Source: Bacillota bacterium (lineage in GTDB: Bacteria; Bacillota; UBA4882; UBA8346). Taken from it: 64,000 bases of DNA. Both the position numbers and the translations under genes were made by a program. The DNA lies in the NCBI GenBank assembly GCA_029974635.1, contig JARKQY010000058.1:62001-126000 (forward strand). Direction: 5' to 3'. This document shows, piece by piece, positions 24,550-32,316 of this stretch (the stretch's first letter is position 1; every line of letters starts with the position of its first letter). The notes under the pieces are model-generated. The model was not told the DNA's origin. It saw only the letters and a program-made list of their open reading frames with translations, and searched no databases.

Positions 24550-25665
24550 ATGAGAAAAAGAATTATGGTGTGGTTTTTAATCGCTGCCTTGTTAAATTTA
24601 ACCGGAATATTTGGAATTGTCAAAGGCCAGGGTACGGTGAGCCGGATTAAGGATATCGCGCGGCTTCAAGGAGTTCGCAATAACCAAATAACTGGAATGG
24701 GTTTGGTCGTTGGACTCAACGGTACAGGTGATAGTTCCAAGGTGAATATTCAAATTGTCACCAATGTGCTGTACAAATTAGGTTATACCATACAGGTGGG
24801 AGACCTAAAACCAAAGAATGTGGCCGCAGTTATGATAACTGCTAATTTACAGCCGTATTTACATAATGGCGATAAAATCGATGTTCAAGTTGCCTCCTTT
24901 GGAGACGCGAAAAGTTTACAGGGTGGTATTTTGCTGCAAGCACCCTTGACCGGTGCCGATGGCAAGGTATACGCGGTAGCTCAGGGCCCGGTCTATACCG
25001 GGGGGTACAATGCGGGAACCAGAAGTACAACTCAGCAGAAAAATATTTCTACTGTGGGAATCGTTCCCATGGGGGCCTTAATTGAAAATGAAGTACCGGT
25101 GCGTTTGGATGTTAACGGAAAACTGCGCTGGGCATTGAATAATCCCGATTTTACCACGGCTTCCCGATTGGCTAAAACCATCAATGATAACATCGTCCAA
25201 GGAGTGGCCAAAGCAATCGATATGGGAATGGTTGAAGTTCTGATCCCAAGGGAGAAGCTGACGGATCCCATTACGTTTATCGCCGAAATTGAAACTTTGC
25301 CGATATCACCCGATGGAATTGCCAAAGTGGTCATCAATGAACGAACCGGGACTATCGTTATCGGGGAGAAGGTTAAACTTGCCAAAGTGGCTGTAACTCA
25401 TGGAGATATCACTGTCAAGGTGAACTCCGGTGCGCAAATCTCGCAACCGGCCTCGTATTCTTATGGAACAACTGCGATTATGCAGCAAAATTTGCTTCAA
25501 GTTAACGAAGATAGCCGTGGATTAATTGAATTGCCTGAAGGAACGGATATCGGCGCCATTGTAAGGGCATTAAATTCAGTGGGTACAACTCCCCGTGATA
25601 TTGTTGCCATTGTAGTAGCCATAAAGGAAGCGGGAGGGTTATACGGAGATCTGGAGTTCATGTAA
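24550..25665 (+). CDS. flgI: Flagellar P-ring protein FlgI
   Basis: Periplasmic ring around the rod in the peptidoglycan layer. The protein of about 371 residues has a signal peptide (about 5-27), then RIKDIARLQGVRNNQITGMG, VGLNGTGDSSK, NVAAVMITANLQPY, and the C-terminal RDIVAIVVAIKEAGGLYGDLE, which is diagnostic. ATG 24550 follows GGTGGGTGA; a GTG at 24541 is an alternative start three codons earlier. It lies between flgH and flgJ as in diderm flagellar operons. Confidence 0.94.
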   Translation: MRKRIMVWFLIAALLNLTGIFGIVKGQGTVSRIKDIARLQGVRNNQITGMGLVVGLNGTGDSSKVNIQIVTNVLYKLGYTIQVGDLKPKNVAAVMITANLQPYLHNGDKIDVQVASFGDAKSLQGGILLQAPLTGADGKVYAVAQGPVYTGGYNAGTRSTTQQKNISTVGIVPMGALIENEVPVRLDVNGKLRWALNNPDFTTASRLAKTINDNIVQGVAKAIDMGMVEVLIPREKLTDPITFIAEIETLPISPDGIAKVVINERTGTIVIGEKVKLAKVAVTHGDITVKVNSGAQISQPASYSYGTTAIMQQNLLQVNEDSRGLIELPEGTDIGAIVRALNSVGTTPRDIVAIVVAIKEAGGLYGDLEFM

Positions 25666-25821
25666 AACAGTTATTAGTTATTGGCTATTTATGATTAGTT
25701 ATCCAGTTATTTAAATTATGAACATTAGCTACATTACTGATCATTAGAAAGTTAAAGAGCAGGAAAACTAGTTAACTCGAAGACTAAGTGAAAAACTAAT
25801 GACTATTAAGGAGAGTATTCC
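25666..25821. repeat. Low-complexity TTATTAGTTATTGG-type spacer
   Basis: The spacer between flgI and flgJ, like that before flgI (24447-24540), is built from degenerate repeats such as TTATTAGTTATTGG. The same 14-mer occurs in both places. No gene or terminator is visible. Confidence 0.45.
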
Positions 25822-26115
25822 ATGGTTCAACCAATCGGAAATCAAAATGGCCTTAATGTAAAATCAAATACTGCACTTACTCCCGAGCAAAAAAAATTGC
25901 AAGAGGCTTGTACCGGTTTTGAGACGATGCTTGTTAAAAAGATGCTGGAATCAATGATGGGAAATACCAGGGTATTCGGTTCCGGCTTCAGCGGTGATTT
26001 TTACCAAAGCATGTTTCAGGATACAATTGCCGGAATGATTGCCAAACAGGGGCTCGGAGTCAGTAAAGTATTGCTTCAACAACTGGCTCAAACTGAAGGG
26101 AAGCCGGTTAAGTAA
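25822..26115 (+). CDS. flgJ: Rod-binding protein FlgJ (N-terminal domain only)
   Basis: A 97-residue rod-binding domain with CTGFETMLVKKMLESMMGN and YQSMFQDTIAGMIAKQGLG. In enteric bacteria FlgJ also has a C-terminal muramidase; this one has only the rod-cap part, so the wall must be opened by a separate hydrolase. The ATG at 25822 has AAGGAGAG upstream. It closes the flgF-flgJ cluster. The expected next genes flgM, flgN, flgK and flgL do not follow. Confidence 0.88.
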   Translation: MVQPIGNQNGLNVKSNTALTPEQKKLQEACTGFETMLVKKMLESMMGNTRVFGSGFSGDFYQSMFQDTIAGMIAKQGLGVSKVLLQQLAQTEGKPVK

Positions 26116-26251
26116 TCTATTTTTTTTCAATTATTCTAAATAAAGGATTGGCAGTCTTTTTGTTGGGAACAGAAGGGAAAAAGAGAAGCTTGGCGAATAG
26201 TACATAATTATATTTTAATTTATTTTTATTAGATGAGGAGGATAGAGCACT

Positions 26252-27043
26252 TTGAAGTCAACTACAAGTAAAGAAAATCCATCGAATCCGGCGTCAAAAT
26301 TTCAAAGTGAGACTAAAAAAGTCGGTTTCTGCTCAAAAATTTATAATTTATTATTTCATGATGATTTGTACTATCGTATCGGCGGCTTCTTAATCTTTGG
26401 ACTGCTTTTATTCTTTGTAACCTGGGCCCTTTTTGAATTTGTATTCAAAAGCCCCGGTTTACTCCGGGACTCCTTTGTAGTCCGAAAATGGCTGTTCAAA
26501 AATGAAGTTATCAAAGCTTTGGGTCCGTGGGGCGATCAAACCTTTCAGTCTGTTTGGAACCTCTTGGGCTTGCAAATCAAAGTTGGCAACTTCATTAATG
26601 TTGCCTATTTAACCTTGAAGTATTTCGTGAATCATTTGGTATTTGTGGTATTCTTTATCTTTATTTTTAATTTGTTCAAAGTGGGACGCTGGAATTTAAG
26701 CATAGTGTATTTCGTTTTTTACACAATATTATGGGGCGTCGCCACCGCATCCAATTCAATTCCGTTTCCCTACGGCCCGAATCAAGCCGTGGGAGGATTG
26801 ATCCTATTTGCCAGGTTTGGATTATGGACATGGTTTTCCTATATGTTGTTATTAATTTCAACAACCCAATTTGCCTGGTTGGGAACTTCTTCCTGGACGT
26901 CGTGGGATTGGGAGCAAAAACGCAAAATTTGGCCGGTCAGCTTTTCAAAAGATCAGTTGGAAATCTTTATTTACGGCCTATTATTTTTATTAGCCTCAAG
27001 TTTGGCGGAGGCCAACATTTACGTTCATTATAACGGTATATAA
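26252..27043 (+). CDS. Multi-pass membrane protein of unknown function
   Basis: A 263-residue protein with a polar N-terminus of about 45 residues, then about five hydrophobic helices (near 48-66, 125-145, 150-168, 182-203 and 235-252). Conserved-looking patches are KALGPWGDQTFQ, NSIPFPYGPNQAVGG and the C-terminal AEANIYVHYNGI. The pattern loosely recalls SpoIIM/DUF95 proteins, whose last helix ends in an acidic residue, but I would not name it. Start is TTG 26252, ten bases after GAGGAGG. It is a single gene followed by the MITE-like element. Confidence 0.7.
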   Translation: MKSTTSKENPSNPASKFQSETKKVGFCSKIYNLLFHDDLYYRIGGFLIFGLLLFFVTWALFEFVFKSPGLLRDSFVVRKWLFKNEVIKALGPWGDQTFQSVWNLLGLQIKVGNFINVAYLTLKYFVNHLVFVVFFIFIFNLFKVGRWNLSIVYFVFYTILWGVATASNSIPFPYGPNQAVGGLILFARFGLWTWFSYMLLLISTTQFAWLGTSSWTSWDWEQKRKIWPVSFSKDQLEIFIYGLLFLLASSLAEANIYVHYNGI

Positions 27044-27071
27044 AATCAGTGCATATAACGGACTGATAAAA

Positions 27072-27184
27072 GGCTGTCCAAAAGTACTTTAATTGCGCCA
27101 AGATACACAATATATAGCCACAATAAGATTAAGGCATATTATATATTGGTATCCGGGACGTTTAAATTACTTTTTGGGACAGCC
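27072..27184. mobile_element. MITE-like element with GGCTGTCC terminal inverted repeats
   Basis: A 113-bp AT-rich segment begins GGCTGTCCAAAAGTACTTTA and ends, read on the other strand, GGCTGTCCCAAAAAGTAATT. The ends pair over about 20 bases with small gaps. GGCTGTCCCAAAA-type ends resemble those of some IS1182/ISL3-like elements. No transposase frame is inside. The distal arm is followed by CTTTTTT, so the hairpin may also end transcription of the preceding gene. Confidence 0.5.
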
Positions 27185-27238
27185 CTTTTTTGCTTACTTT
27201 AGCAATTATGCATATTAAATACTGGGAGAGTGGTAAAT

Positions 27239-27838
27239 ATGACCGACCATTATTACTCGACCCAACCTTCTTCAGAGCATGATCTCAAAAAGGTTGAGTT
27301 CAATTTACGGGGAGTTAAATTAAGTTTATTCACTGATTCGGGTGTGTTTTCAAAGAATAGAATTGACACCGGTACGGAATTGCTAATGAAATCTCTTGCC
27401 ATAACCCCGGATTTACATACTGTTTATGATTTGGGCTGCGGTTATGGCCCCATTGGGTTATTTATCGCCAAATCATTACCGGAAACAAAAGTCTATATGA
27501 GTGATGTTAATGAACGGGCAGTTGATCTGGCTTGCCGCAATGCGGCTTTGAACCGGATAAATAATGTTGAGATTCGATCCGGAGAAGGATTTACACCGTT
27601 TCCTGACTTGCGCTTCGATTTAGTAGTTACCAACCCTCCGATTCGGGCCGGGAAACAAGTGCTCTATGCATTGGTTGAGGAGGCATGGGAATCGCTAACC
27701 CCTGGGGGTTCTTTGGTCTTGGTAATTCTCACCCGCCAGGGAGCTAAAAGTTTAGAAACCAAAATGTTTGAGGTTTTTGGAAATGTGGTGGAGACCGAGA
27801 AACAGAGCGGTTACCGGGTAATCGCCAGTAAAAGATGA
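27239..27838 (+). CDS. Class I SAM methyltransferase, RsmC-like
   Basis: A methyltransferase small-domain protein of 199 residues, related to RsmC, which methylates a guanine N2 in 16S rRNA. It has VYDLGCGYGPIGLFIAKS (SAM motif I), MSDVNERAVDLACRNA (motif II) and the catalytic LVVTNPPIRAG (NPPI motif of N-methyltransferases). Proteins of this length in Bacillota are single-domain relatives of RsmC. ATG 27239 is chosen over GTG 27230 because the latter touches the GGGAG site. It probably stands alone ahead of glgA. Confidence 0.87.
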   Translation: MTDHYYSTQPSSEHDLKKVEFNLRGVKLSLFTDSGVFSKNRIDTGTELLMKSLAITPDLHTVYDLGCGYGPIGLFIAKSLPETKVYMSDVNERAVDLACRNAALNRINNVEIRSGEGFTPFPDLRFDLVVTNPPIRAGKQVLYALVEEAWESLTPGGSLVLVILTRQGAKSLETKMFEVFGNVVETEKQSGYRVIASKR

Positions 27839-27924
27839 GCACTAAAAAATTTTTGGGAGGTTAAAATTCGGATAGGATGCCCATACTAAAATAGTATTTT
27901 CCAACGTTGAGGAGTGAAGCGGTT

Positions 27925-29418
27925 ATGAATGAAGGTCCTTTAAAAATACTGCTATTGTCCGCCGAGGTAGTACCTTTTGCAAAAACCGGAGGTCTTGCCG
28001 ATGTAGCCGGCGCCCTGCCAAAGGCTTTAAAAGAGTTGGGTCATGATGTCCGTATAGCAATGCCTCACTATGGTTTTATTGACCGTCAAAAATACAATTT
28101 GGGCCAGGTTTTATCAAATATTGATGTACCAATGGACGGACAGTCGGAAGCAGCCAGCATTCTGGAAGGAAAAATCGGTACAAGTGTTCCCATATATATG
28201 GTGGAAAATAGCAAGTACTACGACCGGGAAGGCATTTACATGTATCAGGACGATGCCGACCGGTTTATCTTCTTTTGCAGGGCAGCCCTGGAAATGGTGA
28301 AGCATTTAAATTGGAAACCCGATGTGCTTCACTGTAACGACTGGCATACTGCAATCATCCCTAATTGGCTACGTACTATTTACCGGGACGATCCTTTTTT
28401 CCAAAATACAGTAACGGTATACACTATTCACAATTTAGCGTATCAAGGCGTTTTTGGAAAAAGGGTGCTTGAAGTTGCAGGTATTGCCAAATATCAGCAC
28501 TTGGTCCCTCCGGGGGTCTCTCCCGAGAATCAGATTAATATGATGGGCCGCGGTATTTTCTTTGCAGATATTGTAAATACAGTGAGTGAAACATATGCCA
28601 ATGAGATTCTGACACCTGAATACGGGGAAGGTTATGACTGGCTCTTAAAGGAAAGACGCGACCACCTGTATGGGATTTTAAACGGGGTGGATTACGAAGT
28701 CAATAACCCGGCAACGGATCCACGCATTTTCCAACACTATGATATTCATAACTTGAATGGCAAAACAGAGAATAAAAAAGCATTGCAGCAGTATGCGGGA
28801 TTGGCGCCGGAAACCCATATTCCCTTAATCGGAATTATTTCCCGGTTATCGGATCAAAAGGGCTTTGACCTTATCGGCCATGTCATCGAAGGGATGATGA
28901 GCAATTTAAATTTTCAATTGATTCTGTTGGGGACCGGCTCCGAATACTACCATAATCTATTTTCGGAAATAAAGCACAAATATCCGGAAAGAGCAGCGAT
29001 TTTTCTAACTTTCAATAATGAGCTGGCGCAGCGGATTTACGCGGGATCCGATATGTTTTTGATGCCTTCCCGCTTTGAGCCTTGCGGATTAGGTCAATTG
29101 CTGGCGTTGCGGTATGGCAGCATACCTATTGTAAGAGAAACAGGTGGTCTTAAGGATACGGTCACCAACTATGATCCAATGACCAATAATGGAAATGGTT
29201 TTACTTTTAAAAATTATGATTCATTGGCAATGTATACATCGATAGTCCGAGCCATCGAAACGTATCATTATCATGACCGGTGGCAAATGTTGATCCAAAA
29301 AGGGATGACCGCTGATTTTTCCTGGAAAAACTCAGCCGCCAAATATGTGGAGCTATACCGGAAGGCATTGGTCCACCGGTTGGAACATCGGAACGAATAC
29401 GCCAATGTGCCGGGATAA
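27925..29418 (+). CDS. glgA: Glycogen synthase
   Basis: A GT5 enzyme adding glucose from ADP-glucose to alpha-1,4-glucan. It has the N-terminal ADP-glucose motif KTGGLADVAGALPKAL (Lys20), HCNDWHTA, YTIHNLAYQG, GILNGVDY, ISRLSDQKGFD, the retaining GT motif FEPCGLGQLLALRYG, and ETGGLKDTV. Length (497 residues) is typical. ATG 27925 follows GAGGAG by ten bases. It is 12 bases upstream of a GalT/HIT-like gene, an unusual partner; no glgB, glgC or glgP is found in the window. Confidence 0.95.
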   Translation: MNEGPLKILLLSAEVVPFAKTGGLADVAGALPKALKELGHDVRIAMPHYGFIDRQKYNLGQVLSNIDVPMDGQSEAASILEGKIGTSVPIYMVENSKYYDREGIYMYQDDADRFIFFCRAALEMVKHLNWKPDVLHCNDWHTAIIPNWLRTIYRDDPFFQNTVTVYTIHNLAYQGVFGKRVLEVAGIAKYQHLVPPGVSPENQINMMGRGIFFADIVNTVSETYANEILTPEYGEGYDWLLKERRDHLYGILNGVDYEVNNPATDPRIFQHYDIHNLNGKTENKKALQQYAGLAPETHIPLIGIISRLSDQKGFDLIGHVIEGMMSNLNFQLILLGTGSEYYHNLFSEIKHKYPERAAIFLTFNNELAQRIYAGSDMFLMPSRFEPCGLGQLLALRYGSIPIVRETGGLKDTVTNYDPMTNNGNGFTFKNYDSLAMYTSIVRAIETYHYHDRWQMLIQKGMTADFSWKNSAAKYVELYRKALVHRLEHRNEYANVPG

Positions 29419-29430
29419 AGGGGGAAGGCA

Positions 29431-30516
29431 ATGATTACCACCAGTCAAAAAGCAATCACCGAATTGGAGAATCTGAAAAACTCCTTGCCGGTTAAGGATA
29501 AAGAATTATTCGACCGGTATTTTGAAGTGGATACAACTATTGGAAAGCTCCAGGCACCTGAAGCCATGCTGGGTTGGATCAATAAAAATTTTAAATCCCT
29601 GGAACGGGTTGAAAATCAGAAAATCGTTAAGGTGACTAATCTACTTACCATGGAAGGTTCTCTCTTTAATGAAATACGGGCCAGCCGTCCCATGGAATGC
29701 AAAGTCAACGATGAAACCCGGCAAATTATTGAAAATAGCGCCGGGGATCCGTTTTGTAAACCGACTGAGGGGACTCCGTCCGATACTTTTGGAAGAGTTA
29801 CGGGAAAACACTCGATTACGGCAAGTAATATTGCTAAATATGATGGTTATCACGGATTGGTGATTTTTAACGAACATAATCCGTTGATGGTAGCCAAAGA
29901 CGCCATTGCCGATTATTTTGAAACCGCTTTAGAATGGGCCAAACGGGGAATGCAGGAGGATCCGGAAGCCAAGTATTACTTCTTTATGTGGAACTGTCTA
30001 TGGAAGAGCGGTGCTTCCATTATTCACGGGCATGCTCAAATGACCCTGACCAAAGGGATCCATTATCCAAAAATCGAAGCGTTGCGCCGGGTTTTCCAAA
30101 GTTACAAACAAAGCTACGGAACCTGTTATTTTAAGGATCTGCACCAGATTCACAGTAGTTTGGGACTCGGCTGGGAATGGGAAGGCGGAGTGAAGGGATT
30201 GGCTTATCTGACTCCGGTGAAGGAAAAGGAGATTATTCTGATTGCACCGGAACCCGGGGCTGATTTATATAACGCTGTGCACCGGGTTTTAGAGAAATAC
30301 ATGAGTGTGTGCGCCATCAGTTTCAATCTGGCTTTGTATTTACCGCCGCTGGCTCCTTCGAAGGAGGATTGGTCGGGTTTCCCGGCGGTGATCCGGATCG
30401 TGGATCGCGGCGATCCCAATAATAAGACCGCTGATTTTGGCGCCATGGAGCTGTATTCAGCCAGTGTGATCTCCAGCGACCCCTTCCGTGTGGCGGAAGT
30501 GATGCAAAAAGGGTAA
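29431..30516 (+). CDS. GalT/HIT-superfamily nucleotidylyltransferase or phosphorylase
   Basis: A 361-residue protein with the HIT-like histidine motif ASIIHGHAQM (His199, His201, Gln203) used by galactose-1-phosphate uridylyltransferases and relatives to form a nucleotidyl-histidine. Other matching patches are GKHSITASNIAKYDGYHG and VIFNEHNPL before the motif, with a paired C-terminal half. It is not standard GalT, whose motif reads HPHGQ. Because it sits 12 bases after glgA, it may act on ADP-glucose or glucose-1-phosphate, but that is inference from context. A hairpin terminator follows. Confidence 0.7.
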   Translation: MITTSQKAITELENLKNSLPVKDKELFDRYFEVDTTIGKLQAPEAMLGWINKNFKSLERVENQKIVKVTNLLTMEGSLFNEIRASRPMECKVNDETRQIIENSAGDPFCKPTEGTPSDTFGRVTGKHSITASNIAKYDGYHGLVIFNEHNPLMVAKDAIADYFETALEWAKRGMQEDPEAKYYFFMWNCLWKSGASIIHGHAQMTLTKGIHYPKIEALRRVFQSYKQSYGTCYFKDLHQIHSSLGLGWEWEGGVKGLAYLTPVKEKEIILIAPEPGADLYNAVHRVLEKYMSVCAISFNLALYLPPLAPSKEDWSGFPAVIRIVDRGDPNNKTADFGAMELYSASVISSDPFRVAEVMQKG

Positions 30517-30537
30517 AGGGCAAAGGTAAAAATTCAA

Positions 30538-30576
30538 CCCGAATTTGTCAAGCTTTTTGACAAATTCGGGTATTTT
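30538..30576 (+). terminator. Terminator after the GalT-like gene
   Basis: CCCGAATTTGTCAA pairs with TTGACAAATTCGGG (30538-30570), followed by TATTTTAAT, a weak T-rich tail. Confidence 0.7.
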
Positions 30577-30624
30577 AATGAGAGGCTCTTCTTCGTTGCC
30601 CTGATTGCATGGGGATGAACTATC

Positions 30625-30653
30625 TTGAAAAAGCATGGTTAATGTGGTATTAT
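30625..30653 (+). promoter_or_regulatory. Promoter of tRNA-Thr
   Basis: TTGAAA (30625-30630) and TATTAT (30648-30653) are 17 bases apart, ending 23 bases before the tRNA. Confidence 0.65.
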
Positions 30654-30676
30654 ATTTATTGCGTTTGATAATTTAT

Positions 30677-30752
30677 GCCGACATAGCTCAGTTGGTAGAG
30701 CAGCGCACTTGTAATGCGCAGGTCATCGGTTCAAGTCCGATTGTCGGCTCCA
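30677..30752 (+). tRNA. tRNA-Thr (TGT)
   Basis: A 76-nt tRNA with acceptor GCCGACA/TGTCGGC, anticodon stem GCGCA/TGCGC, loop CTTGTAA with anticodon TGT, T arm TCGGTTCAAGTCCGA and an encoded CCA (30750-30752). Confidence 0.97.
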
Positions 30753-30777
30753 GATTTCTTCAAGATATGATACGTAT

Positions 30778-30806
30778 AGTCCCTAAACAAAGGGACTTTT
30801 TGTTTT
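30778..30806 (+). terminator. Terminator of tRNA-Thr
   Basis: AGTCCCT (30778-30784) pairs with AGGGACT (30791-30797), followed by TTTTTGTTTTT. Confidence 0.85.
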
Positions 30807-30837
30807 TGTGCCTTTTTTGCCGCCGGTTTAAGTTTTA

Positions 30838-30943
30838 GTGTTTCATTGACACCCGTCTATGGAAGGTTAGGTCATGTTTGGGCAACCCGTGGGTTAAAAT
30901 CGTACGTCTGGTTCCAATTTTTATCGGTTAAAACCGATAAAAA
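30838..30943 (+). other. Possible decayed tRNA 3' half followed by a 12-bp hairpin
   Basis: GTGGGTTAAAATCGTAC (30888-30904) resembles a T arm with the invariant C56 replaced by A, and GTCTGGTTCCA (30906-30916) resembles an acceptor strand with CCA. No matching 5' acceptor strand (ACCAGAC) is present. A perfect 12-bp inverted repeat TTTTTATCGGTT/AACCGATAAAAA follows at 30918-30943 without an external T-run. Confidence 0.25.
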
Positions 30944-31149
30944 ATCATTCCGGATTATTTTATTTGGTCTATTTATTCAATCTGTTTACCGGACTCCACT
31001 AAGAAGCTTGTATAACGGTTTTAACCGGTAAGGCCGTTGCCAGCCGTGTGGCTGCCCGCGGATTGGCGATCAAAACAGGCAAGAAAAATAAGCAGAGGGG
31101 GAATTTCCAAATAATTATTTTTTCACAGGTTTCCCATCTAACCCCGATT

Positions 31150-31177
31150 ATTAAAAAAACAAACCCATTAAATGGGC
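31150..31177 (-). terminator. Probable terminator of the 50-residue protein gene
   Basis: On the minus strand CCCAT/ATGGG forms a short hairpin followed by TTTGTTTTTTT. Confidence 0.5.
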
Positions 31178-31179
31178 TT

Positions 31180-31332
31180 TTATTGCTCAAAACATATCTT
31201 AATCTTTCGTCCCGGTTGGATGACTCCCTTGGTTTTTAGGTCCTGGAGAAACTCCGCTTCACTGTAACCTTTGGGTATTTTATAAATGGGTTCGTCTTCC
31301 GGTGGTTCTCGCAGGAACACAATTTTACCCAT
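31180..31332 (-). CDS. Small hypothetical protein, 50 residues
   Basis: A short frame with ATG at 31332, nine bases after AAGGAG, and TAA at 31180-31182. It encodes a compact, charged, non-repetitive protein beginning MGKIVFLREPPEDEPIYKIP and ending RKIKICFEQ; YSEAEFLQDLKTKGVIQPG in the middle looks like a helix-turn. A terminator follows directly. RBS, frame quality and terminator support a real gene. I do not recognise the family. Confidence 0.6.
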   Translation of the reverse strand: MGKIVFLREPPEDEPIYKIPKGYSEAEFLQDLKTKGVIQPGRKIKICFEQ

Positions 31333-31460
31333 GCTTCCAACTCCTTCACATAATTGATTATATCATAAAACGTGAAGAAATCAAAATATTTTTGATTGCC
31401 TAGTTTATGTTAATCTTGCAAAGGGTCTATTGGATTTATTCCTTTAATATGTAGTTTTTA

Positions 31461-32126
31461 TCATTTGAAATTAAATCTAATTCCCCCTAAAATCCCATTA
31501 AAAGAATATCTAATACTATCGTACGAGTCGCTCAACAAATAACTGTCATTTTTATATCCGACATAAAGAACTGTTTTTTCTGATAAAGTATAGTTAAAGA
31601 CTATTCCATAGTTATAAAAAAGTTTATTACCGATAAAAATGGCATGATTAAGATGGTCAGTACAAGTGTTCGCAAATGATAAACTACAATATCCATTAAT
31701 AGAATATCTATTTGAGGAATAATTGAAATCCGCACCTACGTAAAAACCTGTAAAGTTTAAATACTCAATAAAAGTATTGTTATATAACAGGTCTAGATTT
31801 ATATTAAAATTATCGTTTTTATATAAGGATGTTTGACATTTAAAATAGATGGAAGAATAGTGAATGTCATCTATCATTGCTGTTTGAGTTGATGAGCCCG
31901 CCGATAGTTCGCAGTAAAATTTGGTTTTTTCGTTTCCGATACCTCCGCCAATTTTATATAATTGACAAGGGGCTGAACTATCTGTGTTGTATATAGTTTC
32001 GGTAATTTGAAAATTACTATTTAAATCTATATCCATGTATATGGTATATTCAAGATTTCCATAAGCCGTAGTTTGTATGAGAAAGATTAATAAGAAAGAT
32101 AATAGTATTGTGTAGATTTTTTTCAT
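31461..32126 (-). CDS. Secreted beta-barrel-like outer membrane protein
   Basis: A 221-residue protein with a signal peptide (MKKIYTILLSFLLIFLIQ... ending near TAYG). The mature part is very rich in Asn, Tyr, Ser, Ile and Phe in alternating patterns, as in a small beta-barrel, and ends GGIRFNFK. Strand-like pairs such as FTGFYVGADFNYSS and TVLYVGYKND recall small barrels of the OmpA/OmpW type. The gene is clearly more AT-rich than its neighbours, which may mean recent acquisition. No RBS of good quality is seen. Function is unknown. Confidence 0.6.
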   Translation of the reverse strand: MKKIYTILLSFLLIFLIQTTAYGNLEYTIYMDIDLNSNFQITETIYNTDSSAPCQLYKIGGGIGNEKTKFYCELSAGSSTQTAMIDDIHYSSIYFKCQTSLYKNDNFNINLDLLYNNTFIEYLNFTGFYVGADFNYSSNRYSINGYCSLSFANTCTDHLNHAIFIGNKLFYNYGIVFNYTLSEKTVLYVGYKNDSYLLSDSYDSIRYSFNGILGGIRFNFK

Positions 32127-32217
32127 AATTTCGTCTCCAAATTTTATATTTTTTAACTACTATGGAATAATCATATCATAATAAATTTTGGTATTCTACT
32201 CAAAGATACCATTTAAC

Positions 32218-32255
32218 AAAAAAGAGAGCCAGTATAACTTATGGCTTTCTTTTTT
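32218..32255 (-). terminator. Terminator of leuCDB
   Basis: On the minus strand GAAAGCCA pairs with TGGCTCTC (one wobble) across GTATAACTTA-type loop sequence and is followed by TTTTTTGTT. Confidence 0.75.
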
Positions 32256-32316
32256 GTAATGCTATACAAGATCAATGAAATATACGAATATCTCTGAACT
32301 AAAAAATAATAATTCT

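Noticed and set aside
30999-31239. Coding-like segment VASRVAARGLAIKTGKK on the plus strand
   Set aside because: The residues look protein-like, but there is no RBS and the frame continues through the terminator of the 50-residue gene on the other strand; no family recognised.
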